Below, in pieces: positions 7,021 to 16,424 of a DNA stretch of 34,995 nt. The notes below the pieces were generated by a model. The model was not told where the DNA came from. It made no database searches and worked only from the letters and a program-made list of their open reading frames with translations. Source of the stretch: Acidobacteriota bacterium (GTDB lineage Bacteria > Acidobacteriota > Terriglobia > Terriglobales > Acidobacteriaceae); assembly GCA_021780415.1 (NCBI GenBank), contig JAJXYW010000283.1, forward strand, positions 1-34,995, written 5' to 3'. Positions within the stretch are counted from its first letter, which is position 1, and each line of letters begins with the position of its first letter. A program made the translations under genes and the position numbers.

Positions 7021-8970
7021 ATGAGTGAAGGCGTGCGTGCGGAGTCGGTGCTGAGTGGATCGCCGGCGGGTGGATCGATGACGGTTGATTCGGCGATGGC
7101 GGTGCCGATGGAGGAGTATCGGCGGCGGTTGAAGGGGCATGAGGAACGGGCGGCACGGTTGAAGGCCGGACAGCTTTGGCTGGGGTATGTGCGGCTGGCG
7201 CTGGTGGCGGGATTTCTGGCGGCGGCCTGGTACGGGTTGTTTCTGCGCGAGGTGCCGCGCTGGTGGGTGACGGTGCCGATGGTGCTGTTTGTGGCGGTGG
7301 GCGTGTGGCTGGGAAGGGTGTCGCGGCGGCTGGGGGTGGAGCGGCGCGCGGCGGAGATCTACAGGCTGGGGATGGCGCGGGTGGAGGACCGGTGGGTGGG
7401 GCTGGAGGAGCGTTCGGTGGGGGTGCTGTCGGCCGAGGTGCGGGGGAAGGTGGCGGCGAGTTTGTATGCGGGGGACCTGGATATTGTGGGGCGTGGGGGG
7501 ATGTTCGAGCTGCTGTGCCGGGCTCGGAGCCGGATGGGCGAGGAGACGCTGCTGACCTGGCTGCTGGAGCTGGCGGGGGTTGGAGAGATTCTGCAACGGC
7601 AGGCGGCGGTGGAGGAGTTGCGCGGGAGGTTGGAGTTTCGAGAACGGATGGCGGTGGCGGGCGAATCGGTGGCGGTGGGCGTGGAAGCGGCGGCGCTGCG
7701 CGAGTGGGCGGCGGCGGAGGATGTGCTGACGCAGCGGTGGATGCCGTGGGTGGCGGGCGTGCTGGCGGTGGTGGCGGGGATGTTGGGCGTGGCGGTGATC
7801 CTGCTGATGGCTGGAGGCTCGATGGGGCCGGTGGGGCCGGGGGCGACGAGCGAGGCGGTGGGGATGCTGCTGGTGGTGCTGCTGGCGGAGGCGGGGGTGC
7901 GGCGGCCGTTCGAGAAGACGATGGAGGCGGTGCTGGGTGGATCGGATGAGGCGCTGAAGAATTTGCAACTGCTGGCGGCGCTGCTGGAGGTGATGGAGGG
8001 AGAGAGTTTTCAGTCGGAGCGGCTGAGGGAGATTGCGGGGAAGCTGCGGTCGCATGCGGTGGCGGGGTCGGCGGCGATTGGACGGCTGGCGCGGCTGGGG
8101 GAGTGGCGGGACTCGATGGACAATATGATTTTGAAGGCGGTGAATCTGCCGCTGATGTACTCGGTGCAGGTGGCGTGGGCGGTGCAGCGGTGGCGGCGGA
8201 GGCATGGAGCGGCGGTGGGGCTGTGGCTGGAGGCGGTGGGCGAGATGGAGGCGCTGCTGTCGCTGGCGACGTATGCGTATGAGCATCCGGGCGATGTGTT
8301 TCCGGAGTTTGTGGAGGGCGAGGCTGCGCTGGAAGCGGAGGCGATTGGGCATCCGCTGATTGCCGCGACGAAGTGCGTTCGGAACAGCCTGCGGATGGGC
8401 GGAGAGACGCGCGTGCTGCTGATTTCGGGATCGAATATGAGCGGCAAGAGTACGCTGATGCGGACGGTGGGCGTGAATACCGTGCTGGCGATGTGCGGAG
8501 CGACGGTGCGCGCGCGAAGGCTAAGGCTGACGCCGCTGCGGATTGGCGCGAGCCTGGTGGTGAATGACTCGCTGCAGGAAGGGCACTCGAGGTTTTATGC
8601 GGAGATTGAGAAGCTGGGACGGATCTGCGCGCTGGCGGACTCCTGCGCGGACGGCGAGGGTAAGAACAGCGGCGGCGGGGTGATGTTTTTGCTGGATGAG
8701 CTGTTGCAGGGGACGAACTCGAAGGACCGGATGGTGGGGGCTGAGGGGGTGGTGCGGGCGCTGGTGGAGGCAGGGGCGATGGGGATTGTGACGACGCATG
8801 ATCTCGCGCTGGCGCAGATGAGCGGGCTCGCGCCGGGGGCGATGCGGAATATGCACTTTCAGGATGAGATTGTGGACGGGCAGATGCGGTTCGACTTTAC
8901 GCTGCGCGAGGGCGTTGCGATGAAGAGCAATGGCGTGGAGTTGATGCGGCTGATCGGGCTGAAGGTGTAG
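7021..8970 (+). CDS. Membrane-anchored MutS-family ATPase
   Basis: The C-terminal half is a MutS/MSH ATPase: Walker A GSNMSGKST (residues 470-478), the LRIGASLVVNDSLQEGHSRFYAEI region (ABC-like signature of MutS), Walker B FLLDE (556-560) and the switch His in VTTHD. The N-terminal half lacks the mismatch-recognition domain. Instead it has predicted hydrophobic helices at about 54-75, 81-98, 243-264 and 278-293 flanking a helical lever-like region. Length is about 649 residues from ATG 7021, against about 850-900 for MutS1. ATG 7111 is a possible later start, and an in-frame ATG at 6994 lies inside the palindromic repeat. This is a MutS-related protein of unknown role rather than the canonical repair protein; membrane location is inferred. 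Confidence 0.85.
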   Translation: MSEGVRAESVLSGSPAGGSMTVDSAMAVPMEEYRRRLKGHEERAARLKAGQLWLGYVRLALVAGFLAAAWYGLFLREVPRWWVTVPMVLFVAVGVWLGRVSRRLGVERRAAEIYRLGMARVEDRWVGLEERSVGVLSAEVRGKVAASLYAGDLDIVGRGGMFELLCRARSRMGEETLLTWLLELAGVGEILQRQAAVEELRGRLEFRERMAVAGESVAVGVEAAALREWAAAEDVLTQRWMPWVAGVLAVVAGMLGVAVILLMAGGSMGPVGPGATSEAVGMLLVVLLAEAGVRRPFEKTMEAVLGGSDEALKNLQLLAALLEVMEGESFQSERLREIAGKLRSHAVAGSAAIGRLARLGEWRDSMDNMILKAVNLPLMYSVQVAWAVQRWRRRHGAAVGLWLEAVGEMEALLSLATYAYEHPGDVFPEFVEGEAALEAEAIGHPLIAATKCVRNSLRMGGETRVLLISGSNMSGKSTLMRTVGVNTVLAMCGATVRARRLRLTPLRIGASLVVNDSLQEGHSRFYAEIEKLGRICALADSCADGEGKNSGGGVMFLLDELLQGTNSKDRMVGAEGVVRALVEAGAMGIVTTHDLALAQMSGLAPGAMRNMHFQDEIVDGQMRFDFTLREGVAMKSNGVELMRLIGLKV

Positions 8971-8994
8971 GCCGGCCACCTCGCGATGGCCGGC
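8971..8994. terminator. Hairpin between convergent genes, possible bidirectional terminator
   Basis: GCCGGCCA (8971-8978) and TGGCCGGC (8987-8994) form a perfect 8-bp stem with an 8-base loop, directly after the MutS-like stop and 14 bp from the stop of the convergent aldo/keto reductase. There is no T-run on either side, so it would be a weak or Rho-assisted terminator. Position between convergent stops supports the role. Confidence 0.55.
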
Positions 8995-9008
8995 TGTGGG
9001 AGTGCAGT

Positions 9009-10142
<1,134 letters not shown>

Positions 10143-10144
<2 letters not shown>

Positions 10145-11201
10145 ACTCGGATTTGAGCGAGGCCATGTCGATGGAGAAGCGGTACTTGACGTCGGACTTG
10201 AGCAGACGCTCGTAGGCTTCGTTGAGCTTCTGGATGGGGATGACTTCGACGTCGGAGGTGATGTTGTGGGCGCCGCAGAAGTCGAGCATCTCCTGGGTTT
10301 CCGCGAGGCCACCGATGGGGGAGCCGGAGAGACTGCGGCGGGCCATGATGAGGCCGAAGATGGCGATGGGCAGCGGCTTTTCAGGGGCTCCGACCATGGT
10401 GAGGTTGCCGTCGCGGCGGAGAAGGTTGATGTAGGCGTTGAGGTCGTGGTCGACGGCTACGGCGTCGAGGATGAAGTCGAAGCTGCCGGCGTGTTTGGCC
10501 ATCTCGTTGGCGTCGCGGGAGAGGACGACTTCGTCGGCGCCGAGGCGGAGAGCGTCATCCTTTTTGCTGGGCGAGGTGGTGAAGACGACGGTGTGGGCTC
10601 CGAAGGCGTGGGCGAACTTGACGCCCATGTGGCCGAGGCCGCCGAGACCGACGATGCCGACCTTCTTGCCCTTGGTGACGCCCCAGTGGCGCATGGGCGA
10701 GTAGGTGGTGATGCCGGCGCAGAGCAGCGGGGCGGCGGCGGCGAGGTCGAGGTTGGAGGGAACGCTGAGGACGAAGCGCTGGTCGACGACGACGGAGTCG
10801 GAGTAGCCGCCGTAGGTGACGCCGCCGGTGTGCTTGTCGGGGAAGTTGTAGGTGAGGGTCATGTTGGGGCAGAACTGCTCGAGGTTGGCCTGGCACTCTG
10901 GACAGGTATGGTCGGAGTCTACGAGGCAGCCGACGGCGGCGAGGTCGCCGGGCTTGAATTTGGAGACGGCGGAGCCGACGCGGGTGACGCGGCCGACGAT
11001 CTCGTGGCCGGGGACGCAAGGGTAGACGGTGGGCATGACCTCTTTCCACTCGTTGCGGGCCTGGTGGAGATCGGAGTGGCAGATGCCGCAGAAGAGGATC
11101 TCGATCTGAACGTCGGTGTCGGTGGGTTCGCGGCGGGAGATGGTGGTGGGGGCGAAGGGTGCGGTGGCGCTGGAGACGGAGTAGGCTTTGGCCTGGTACA
11201 T
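10143..11201 (-). CDS. Zinc-dependent alcohol dehydrogenase, YahK/cinnamyl-alcohol-dehydrogenase type
   Basis: NADP(H)-dependent medium-chain dehydrogenase likely to interconvert aldehydes and alcohols. The 352-residue protein has catalytic zinc ligands Cys41 (FCGICHSDLH) and His66 (VPGHE), and a Cys in PLLCAGITTYSP. The Rossmann motif is GIVGLGGLGHMGVKFA. In the structural-zinc loop the usual C-x2-C-x2-C-x7-C reads D97-x2-C100-x2-C103-x7-C111, so the first cysteine is Asp. The start at 11201 has GAGGA about 7 bases upstream on the minus strand. It is divergent from the AraC-type regulator with 177 bp between. Assignment to the YahK-like group rests on the GCLVDSD...LEQFCPN and GVTYGGYS segments. 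Confidence 0.94.
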
Positions 11202-11378
11202 GGGATTGTCCTCGATTCGTGGCGGGTGACGTGTGACCCGCTCGAGTTACAGAGTATGGGGATTGGGGGCGGAAGCGGTATCCCGATCCTGCCGATGTGT
11301 TGCCTATTTCTGTCAGACGCAGGATTTTGGTAGAGAGGGAGATGCGTTCCGCGTTAGCGTGGACTGGAGGGAGCAAGG
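11202..11378. promoter_or_regulatory. Divergent promoter region with palindromic candidate operator
   Basis: This 177-bp gap should hold promoters for both the dehydrogenase (minus) and the AraC-type gene (plus). GCGGGT (11222-11227) and ACCCGC (11236-11241) form an inverted repeat with 8-base spacing, and inside it GTGAC is repeated directly (GTGACGTGTGAC). CATACT on the minus strand just upstream is a possible -10 for the dehydrogenase. GGAGGG at 11366-11371 is the ribosome-binding site of the regulator. Confidence 0.45.
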
Positions 11379-12314
11379 ATGGCGACGGCGACGAATCAGG
11401 GTGAGAGTGTAGAAGCTCGGCGGGTGCATCTGGTGCGGAAGATCAGCCAACGGACGCCGGGCGAGGGCGATGTGATGACGGAGATAGCCGGGCTGCGTCT
11501 GTATCGGCGGTCAGTCCCTACGGCCTGCGTGTCAGCGGCGTATGAGCCGAGCCTGGTGGTGTTTGTGCAGGGCGAGAAACATATCAACGTGGGCAAGACG
11601 GTGCATGTGTGCGATGGGTCGAACTTTCTGCTGACGTCGGTGGACCTGCCGGTGGTGAGCCAGGTGGTGAAGGCGACGAAGGAGGAACCGATCCTGGGGC
11701 TGCTGCTGCGGCTGGAGATGCCGATGGTGCGGGAGATTCTGAGTCAGCAGGAGTTTTCGGCGCTGGGGGAGAGCCGGGACGCGCGGGGGATGGCGATCGG
11801 GGTGAGTTCGGCGGAACTGCTGGACGCGTGCTGCCGGCTGGTGGACCTGTTGGATGCGCCGGGAGACATTGGGTATATGGGTGGGCTGGTGCAGCGGGAG
11901 ATTGTGTACCGGCTGCTGCGGTCGCCGCAGGGAAGGCATCTGCGGGCGATTGCGACGCTGGGAGAGCAGGGACAGCGGCTGTCGAAGACGGTGGAGTGGC
12001 TGAGGCAGAACTATGCGAAGCCTCTGCGTGTGGAGGAGCTGGCGGAGATGGCGCGGATGGGGGTGTCGACGCTGCATCACCAGTTCCGGTCGCTGACGGC
12101 GATGAGCCCGCTGCAGTACCAGAAACAGTTGAGGCTGCATGTGGCGCGGGAGCGGATGCAGCATGAGGGAATTGACGCGGCGAGTGCGGCGTTTGCAGTG
12201 GGGTATGAGAGCGCGAGCCAGTTCAATCGGGAGTACCGGAGGTTTTTCGGGCTGCCGCCGGTGCGGGATTTGAAGACGCGGCTGCTGGCGGGCGGAGAGA
12301 TTGACGGGGAGTGA
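11379..12314 (+). CDS. AraC-family transcriptional regulator with AraC_N cupin-like domain
   Basis: The 311-residue protein has an N-terminal ligand-sensing domain of the AraC_N type (about residues 25-190; segments PSLVVFVQGEKHINVG and LLTSVDLPVVSQVV are typical). A C-terminal pair of helix-turn-helix motifs spans about residues 210-300: PLRVEELAEMARMGVSTLHHQFR, then AASAAFAVGYESASQFNREYRRFFGLPP. It probably controls the divergent alcohol dehydrogenase and aldo/keto reductase genes, as YqhC does for yqhD-dkgA in E. coli. The ligand is unknown. GGAGGG lies 7 bases before the ATG. Confidence 0.93.
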   Translation: MATATNQGESVEARRVHLVRKISQRTPGEGDVMTEIAGLRLYRRSVPTACVSAAYEPSLVVFVQGEKHINVGKTVHVCDGSNFLLTSVDLPVVSQVVKATKEEPILGLLLRLEMPMVREILSQQEFSALGESRDARGMAIGVSSAELLDACCRLVDLLDAPGDIGYMGGLVQREIVYRLLRSPQGRHLRAIATLGEQGQRLSKTVEWLRQNYAKPLRVEELAEMARMGVSTLHHQFRSLTAMSPLQYQKQLRLHVARERMQHEGIDAASAAFAVGYESASQFNREYRRFFGLPPVRDLKTRLLAGGEIDGE

Positions 12315-12325
12315 GGCGAGGACGG

Positions 12326-12353
12326 TTGGATTTCGCGGGGGCGCGAGTACACT
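12326..12353 (+). promoter_or_regulatory. Candidate promoter of tkt
   Basis: TTGGAT (12326-12331) and TACACT (12348-12353) are separated by 16 bases and lie about 90 bp before the tkt start, in a 131-bp gap otherwise without features. Each box matches the sigma-70 consensus at four of six positions, so this is a modest prediction. Confidence 0.35.
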
Positions 12354-12445
12354 GATGGAGGTGTGCTTGTTTCGCGGAAGCGCGCACCGGGATCGTTGGG
12401 CTGTGAAGCGCGTAGGTTTGGCGCAATTTTCTTTAGAGGACAGGA

Positions 12446-14440
12446 ATGACCGACAAGCAGCAGGATGCACTAGATCAGTTGTCTATCAATACGTTGCGTT
12501 TTTTGGCTGTTGACCAGGTGGAGAAGGCCAAGAGCGGCCATCCGGGAGCCCCGCTGGGATGCGCTCCGATTGCCTACCTGCTGTACCACAAGATTATGAA
12601 GTACAACCCGAAGGACCCGCTGTGGTCGGATCGGGACCGGTTCATTCTGTCCAATGGACATGCGTCGGCGCTGCTGTATGGGGTGCTGCACCTGGCGGGG
12701 TATAACCTGCCGCTGGAGCAGTTGCAGCAGTTCCGGCAGTGGGGTTCGGAGACGCCGGGCCACCCGGAGTATGGCGACACGCCGGGCGTGGAGGTGACGA
12801 CCGGGCCGCTGGGTCAGGGGTTCGCGATGGCCGTGGGTGAGGCGATTGCCGAGAAGCATCTGGCTGCGGTGTACAACCATGAGAATCACACGCCGGTGGA
12901 TCACCACACCTATGTGCTGTGCGGCGATGGCGATCTGATGGAAGGGATCTCGCATGAGTCGGCTTCGCTGGCTGGGACGCTGGCGCTGGGCAAGCTGATT
13001 GTGCTGTATGACGATAATTTAATTTCGCTGGATGGTCCGACGGACCTGAGCTATACCGAGGACGTTACCAAGCGCTTTGAGGCGTACCACTGGCAGGTGC
13101 TGATGGTGCATGACGGAAACGACCTGGTGGCGATTGAGAAGGCGATTGAAGAGGCCAAGGCGGAGAAGAACAAGCCGACGCTGATTCGCGTGCGGACGGT
13201 GATTGGCTACGGCAGCCCGAAGGCCGGGACGAACAAGGTCCACGGCGAGGCAATGGGCGCGGAGGCTGTGAAGGCGACCAAGAAGAACCTCGGATTCCCG
13301 GAGGACAAGAGCTTTTACGTGCCGGAAGAGGCAGGGAAGAACTGGCTGAAGGCGGTCGAGAAGGGCAAGCACGCGCAGGCGGAGTGGCAGGCGAAGTTCG
13401 ATGCGTACAAGAAGGCGTATCCGGCGCTGGGCGAACAGTATGAGCGCACGTTCGAGCGCAAGCTGGCTGCGGGCTGGGAGAAGGCGATCCCAACGTTCGG
13501 GACCGAGAAGGCTGTGGCTACGCGCAACGCCGGCCAGGTGGTGTTGAATGCGGTGGCGGGCGTGGTGCCGGAGTTGTTTGGCGGCGCGGCGGATTTGACG
13601 GCTTCGACGAAGACGATCTTCAAGGACTCGCCGAGCTTCCATGTGGACCCGGTCGGGCGCAACGTGTTCTTTGGCGTGCGCGAGTTTGGCATGATGGCCG
13701 CCGTGAATGGCATGGCTGCGCATGGCGGGCTGGTTCCGTTTGGGTCGACGTTCTTCACGTTCAGCGATTACTGCCGGTCGGCGATGCGGATGGGCGCGCT
13801 GATGGGAACGCACTCGCTGTACATCTATACGCATGATTCGGTGGGGTTGGGCGAGGATGGCCCGACGCACCAGCCGGTTGAGCACCTGATGAGCCTGCGC
13901 GTGATTCCGAAGCTGACGGATTTTCGTCCGGCGGATGCGAATGAGACGGCTGCGTGCTGGCAGTTGGCGCTGGAGCGGAAGAGTTCGAGCTTTATGGCGC
14001 TGAGCCGGCAGGACCTGCCGGTGCTGGATGCGGCGAAGTACAAGGTCTTCGAGGGCACGCGCAAGGGTGCGTATGTGCTGGAGGCGTTTGGCAAGGACGT
14101 GGTGCTGGTCGCGACGGGCTCGGAGGTTGAGTTGGTGATGAAGGCCGCGCTCGAACTGAAGGCTGCCGGGATTAACGCGACGGTTGTGTCGATGCCCAGC
14201 TTCAAGATCTTCGAGGAGCAGACGGAAGAGTACAAGGCGTCGATCTTCCCGAATGACGTGCCGAAGATTTCGGTTGAAGCCGGAGCGACGATGGGCTGGT
14301 GGAAGTATGTTGGCCGCGACGGCGTGGCCATCGGCATCGACCGCTTTGGGGCTTCGGCGCCGGGACCGCTGGCTATGGAAAAGCTGGGGATTTCGGTTGG
14401 ACATGTTGTGGAAGCTGCAAAGAAGCTGGTTAAGAAGTAG
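12446..14440 (+). CDS. tkt: Transketolase
   Basis: Thiamine-diphosphate enzyme moving two-carbon units between sugar phosphates in the non-oxidative pentose phosphate pathway. The 664-residue product has normal length. It begins with NTLRFLAVDQVEKAKSGHPG, then GCAPIAYLLYH, LSNGHASALLY, TGPLGQGFAMAVGEA, the ThDP motif GDGDLMEGISHESASLAG with YDDN, VRTVIGYGSPK, and in the pyrimidine domain HDSVGLGEDGPTHQPVEHL. The C-terminal domain has VSMPSFKIFEEQ and GIDRFGASAPG. The ATG at 12446 is preceded by AGAGGACAGG. It heads the pentose-phosphate block; DAHP synthase in the left arm consumes erythrose-4-phosphate made here. Confidence 0.98.
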   Translation: MTDKQQDALDQLSINTLRFLAVDQVEKAKSGHPGAPLGCAPIAYLLYHKIMKYNPKDPLWSDRDRFILSNGHASALLYGVLHLAGYNLPLEQLQQFRQWGSETPGHPEYGDTPGVEVTTGPLGQGFAMAVGEAIAEKHLAAVYNHENHTPVDHHTYVLCGDGDLMEGISHESASLAGTLALGKLIVLYDDNLISLDGPTDLSYTEDVTKRFEAYHWQVLMVHDGNDLVAIEKAIEEAKAEKNKPTLIRVRTVIGYGSPKAGTNKVHGEAMGAEAVKATKKNLGFPEDKSFYVPEEAGKNWLKAVEKGKHAQAEWQAKFDAYKKAYPALGEQYERTFERKLAAGWEKAIPTFGTEKAVATRNAGQVVLNAVAGVVPELFGGAADLTASTKTIFKDSPSFHVDPVGRNVFFGVREFGMMAAVNGMAAHGGLVPFGSTFFTFSDYCRSAMRMGALMGTHSLYIYTHDSVGLGEDGPTHQPVEHLMSLRVIPKLTDFRPADANETAACWQLALERKSSSFMALSRQDLPVLDAAKYKVFEGTRKGAYVLEAFGKDVVLVATGSEVELVMKAALELKAAGINATVVSMPSFKIFEEQTEEYKASIFPNDVPKISVEAGATMGWWKYVGRDGVAIGIDRFGASAPGPLAMEKLGISVGHVVEAAKKLVKK

Positions 14441-14469
14441 AGGGTAGTGAGTAAGGAGCAAGGAGTAGA

Positions 14470-14496
14470 GGGCGGCGGTCAATGCGGCTGCCGCCC
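14470..14496 (+). terminator. Hairpin after tkt
   Basis: GGGCGGC (14470-14476) and GCCGCCC (14490-14496) form a perfect 7-bp stem with a 13-base loop, 30 bp after the tkt stop. It is followed by GC-rich sequence, not a T-run, so termination is uncertain. Upstream of it runs an A/G-rich tract (AGTGAGTAAGGAGCAAGGAG) resembling tracts at 21367-21379 and 31271-31296. The remaining bases to rpiA (14497-14607) show no clear promoter. Confidence 0.4.
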
Positions 14497-14607
14497 GCGC
14501 TCTGGAGCAGACAGGGTTTTAGCCGTGGGCCTTCTTTCCTCGCCGATTGAGGGCCCGCGACTAAGACCCTGAGCTGTTGTGGGAGATGTGGCGGAAAGGG
14601 ACGAATA

Positions 14608-15285
14608 ATGACGCAGGATGAGGCGAAGGCACTGGTGGGGCAGCGGGCGGCAGAGTTGGTGGAGGATGGCATGGCCGTGGGGTTGGGGACCGGGTCCACA
14701 TCGACGATGTTCATCAAGGCGTTGGGGACGCGGGTGAAGGCGGGGTTGAAGATTCGGTGCGTGGCGTCGAGCGACGCGAGTCACCATCTGGGGGTGTCGC
14801 TGGGGATGCAGGTGGTGACGCTGGCGGAGTTGCCGGAGCTGGATGTGTACATTGACGGAGCGGATGAGGTGGGGCCGGAGCTCGCGTTGATCAAGGGCGG
14901 GGGTGGGGCGCTGCTGCGGGAGAAGATTGTGGCCAGCGCGGCGAAGAAGTTTATTGTCGTGGTGGATTCGACGAAGGTGGTGCCGGTGCTGGGGCGGTTT
15001 CCGCTGCCGGTAGAGGTGGTGAAGATGGCGCTGCCACTGGTGGAGCGGCGGCTGAGTGAGCTGGGGTTGCGGCCGAAGCTGCGCCGCCATTCGGATGGGG
15101 CGCTGTATTTGACCGACGAGAATAACTACATCCTGGACTGCGCGTGCGGAGAGATTCCGGAGCCGGAGAAGACGGCGGCGGAGATTCGCGGGATTGTGGG
15201 GGTGGTGGAGCATGGGCTGTTTCTGAAGATGGCGACGGTGGCGCTGGTGGCTGGCGAAGAGGGCGTGACGGAGCTGCGGGCGTAG
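14608..15285 (+). CDS. rpiA: Ribose-5-phosphate isomerase A
   Basis: RpiA interconverts ribulose-5-phosphate and ribose-5-phosphate. The 225-residue protein has full family length and the signature segments VGLGTGSTSTMFI (phosphate loop), VYIDGADEVGPELALIKGGGGALLREKI (catalytic Asp, Glu and Lys) and VVDSTKVVPVLG. It ends with GIVGVVEHGLFLKMA. The start ATG at 14608 has GGAAAGGGA upstream. It lies between tkt and an SDR gene in the same direction, consistent with the pentose-phosphate cluster. Confidence 0.97.
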   Translation: MTQDEAKALVGQRAAELVEDGMAVGLGTGSTSTMFIKALGTRVKAGLKIRCVASSDASHHLGVSLGMQVVTLAELPELDVYIDGADEVGPELALIKGGGGALLREKIVASAAKKFIVVVDSTKVVPVLGRFPLPVEVVKMALPLVERRLSELGLRPKLRRHSDGALYLTDENNYILDCACGEIPEPEKTAAEIRGIVGVVEHGLFLKMATVALVAGEEGVTELRA

Positions 15286-15344
15286 GGTTGGTCTTTGCCG
15301 GGGGCGGGTGCATCGCTTTGGCTAGAGAAGACGTCTGACTGTGT

Positions 15345-16211
15345 ATGGAAAACGCAGCGAAGACAACGCCGGGCGGCAAGGTCTGGTTGATCACGGGAGC
15401 GGCGGTGGGTTTGGGCCGGGAGCTGGCGGAGCATCTGCTGGCGACGGGTGCGCGCGTGGTGGCGACGTCGCGCAAGCTGGAGCCGCTGCGGGAGCTGGCG
15501 ACGCGGTATCCGGCGACGCTGCTGGTGACGCCGATGGATGTGACGGATCAGCACCAGGTGGAGGCCGCGGTGACGGCGGTGGTGAAGCGGTTTGGCCGGA
15601 TTGATGTGCTGGTGAACAATGCGGGCTATGGGATGGCGGGGGCGGTGGAGGAGTCGGCCGAGGGGGAGTACCGGCCGCTGTTTGAGACCAACGTGTTTGG
15701 GTTGATCCGGGTGACGCAGGCGGTGCTGCCGCAGATGCGGAAGCAGCGGTCGGGACATGTGGTGAACCTGTCGTCGATTGGGGGACTGGTGTCGACGCCG
15801 GGATTTGGGATGTACAACGCGACGAAGTTTGCGGTGGAGGGGCTGAGCGAGGCGTTGGCGCAGGAGTTGAAGCCGCTGGGGATCCGGGTGACGATCGTGG
15901 AGCCGGGGCCGTTCCGCACGCAGTTTCTGGGGCGGCCGGGGACGCTGGCGGCGTGCCGGATTGCGGATTACGACGAGACGGCAGGCAGGATGCGTGAATA
16001 TTTTGTGGAACAGGATGGGAAGCAGCCGGGCGATCCGCGGAAGGCTGCGGAGGCGATGGTGAAGGCCGTGGAGGCCGAGCATCCGCCGCTGCACTTGCTG
16101 CTGGGCAAAGTCACGCTGGCGCGGCTGAAGGGCAAGCTGGACGCGCTGGAGCACGATGTCGCGACGTGGGAAGAGACGACGCGGAGCGCGGATTTTCCCG
16201 AGGGTGAGTGA
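15345..16211 (+). CDS. Short-chain dehydrogenase/reductase (SDR), classical
   Basis: NAD(P)-dependent oxidoreductase of unknown substrate. The 288-residue protein has the classical SDR set: cofactor motif TGAAVGLG near residue 18, MDVTD, NNAG (VLVNNAGYGMAG), the catalytic Ser in VVNLSSIGG, and Tyr/Lys in YNATKFAVEGLSEAL. The PGPFRT segment after strand 6 is also typical. An Arg after TS at the end of strand 2 (VVATSRK) favours NADP. The gene is 59 bp after rpiA in the same direction and might draw NADPH from the nearby pathway, but it need not be part of it. Confidence 0.92.
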   Translation: MENAAKTTPGGKVWLITGAAVGLGRELAEHLLATGARVVATSRKLEPLRELATRYPATLLVTPMDVTDQHQVEAAVTAVVKRFGRIDVLVNNAGYGMAGAVEESAEGEYRPLFETNVFGLIRVTQAVLPQMRKQRSGHVVNLSSIGGLVSTPGFGMYNATKFAVEGLSEALAQELKPLGIRVTIVEPGPFRTQFLGRPGTLAACRIADYDETAGRMREYFVEQDGKQPGDPRKAAEAMVKAVEAEHPPLHLLLGKVTLARLKGKLDALEHDVATWEETTRSADFPEGE

Positions 16212-16302
16212 GGGCTCGAGATTTGAGGACGGCGGCGCTCTCGCCCTGTGCCGGTTGCCGGGAGCCGATATTTGGAACGGAGGCGTGATGTAAGGATTTC
16301 TG

Positions 16303-16359
16303 GACTATACATTTCGCGCCTGACTATACATTTTGCGCCTGAATATACATTCCGCGTCG
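16303..16359 (+). repeat. Three tandem 19-bp repeats upstream of the gnd promoter
   Basis: Units are GACTATACATTTCGCGCCT (16303-16321), GACTATACATTTTGCGCCT (16322-16340) and GAATATACATTCCGCGTCG (16341-16359). The first two differ at one base and the third at five or six. The array ends 7 bp before the TTGACA box. Regular units at this position look like binding sites for a transcription factor controlling gnd-zwf-pgl-glk; no known operator is recognised. Confidence 0.8.
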
Positions 16360-16366
16360 CTAGGCT

Positions 16367-16394
16367 TTGACAAGGATTGCGTTTACTCTCTAAA
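16367..16394 (+). promoter_or_regulatory. Sigma-70-like promoter of gnd
   Basis: A perfect -35 box TTGACA (16367-16372) is followed, after 16 bases, by TCTAAA (16389-16394), which matches TATAAT at four of six positions. Transcription would begin near 16401, giving a leader of about 24 bases before the gnd ATG. The position directly after the tandem 19-bp array strengthens the call. Confidence 0.55.
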
Positions 16395-16424
16395 TGGTAC
16401 TTTCCGCGTGAGGGCGGTCAGAAC

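Noticed and set aside
6530..7024. 164-residue plus-strand ORF rich in Ala-Thr and Lys-Ala, superficially like a histone H1-type tail
   Set aside because: It is a read-through of microsatellite and dispersed repeats, without a ribosome-binding site or folded domain.
6400..8352. 650-residue minus-strand ORF across the repeat region and MutS-like gene
   Set aside because: Arg/His/Pro-rich antisense translation, with Ala-Val and Phe-Ala polymers from the GGCAAN array and the VIPSAARNL-type peptide typical of false ORFs over acidobacterial repeats.
13019..14482. 487-residue minus-strand ORF opposite tkt
   Set aside because: Antisense of transketolase; its N-terminal Leu/Tyr-rich part is only the AGTAAGGAG microrepeat read backwards.
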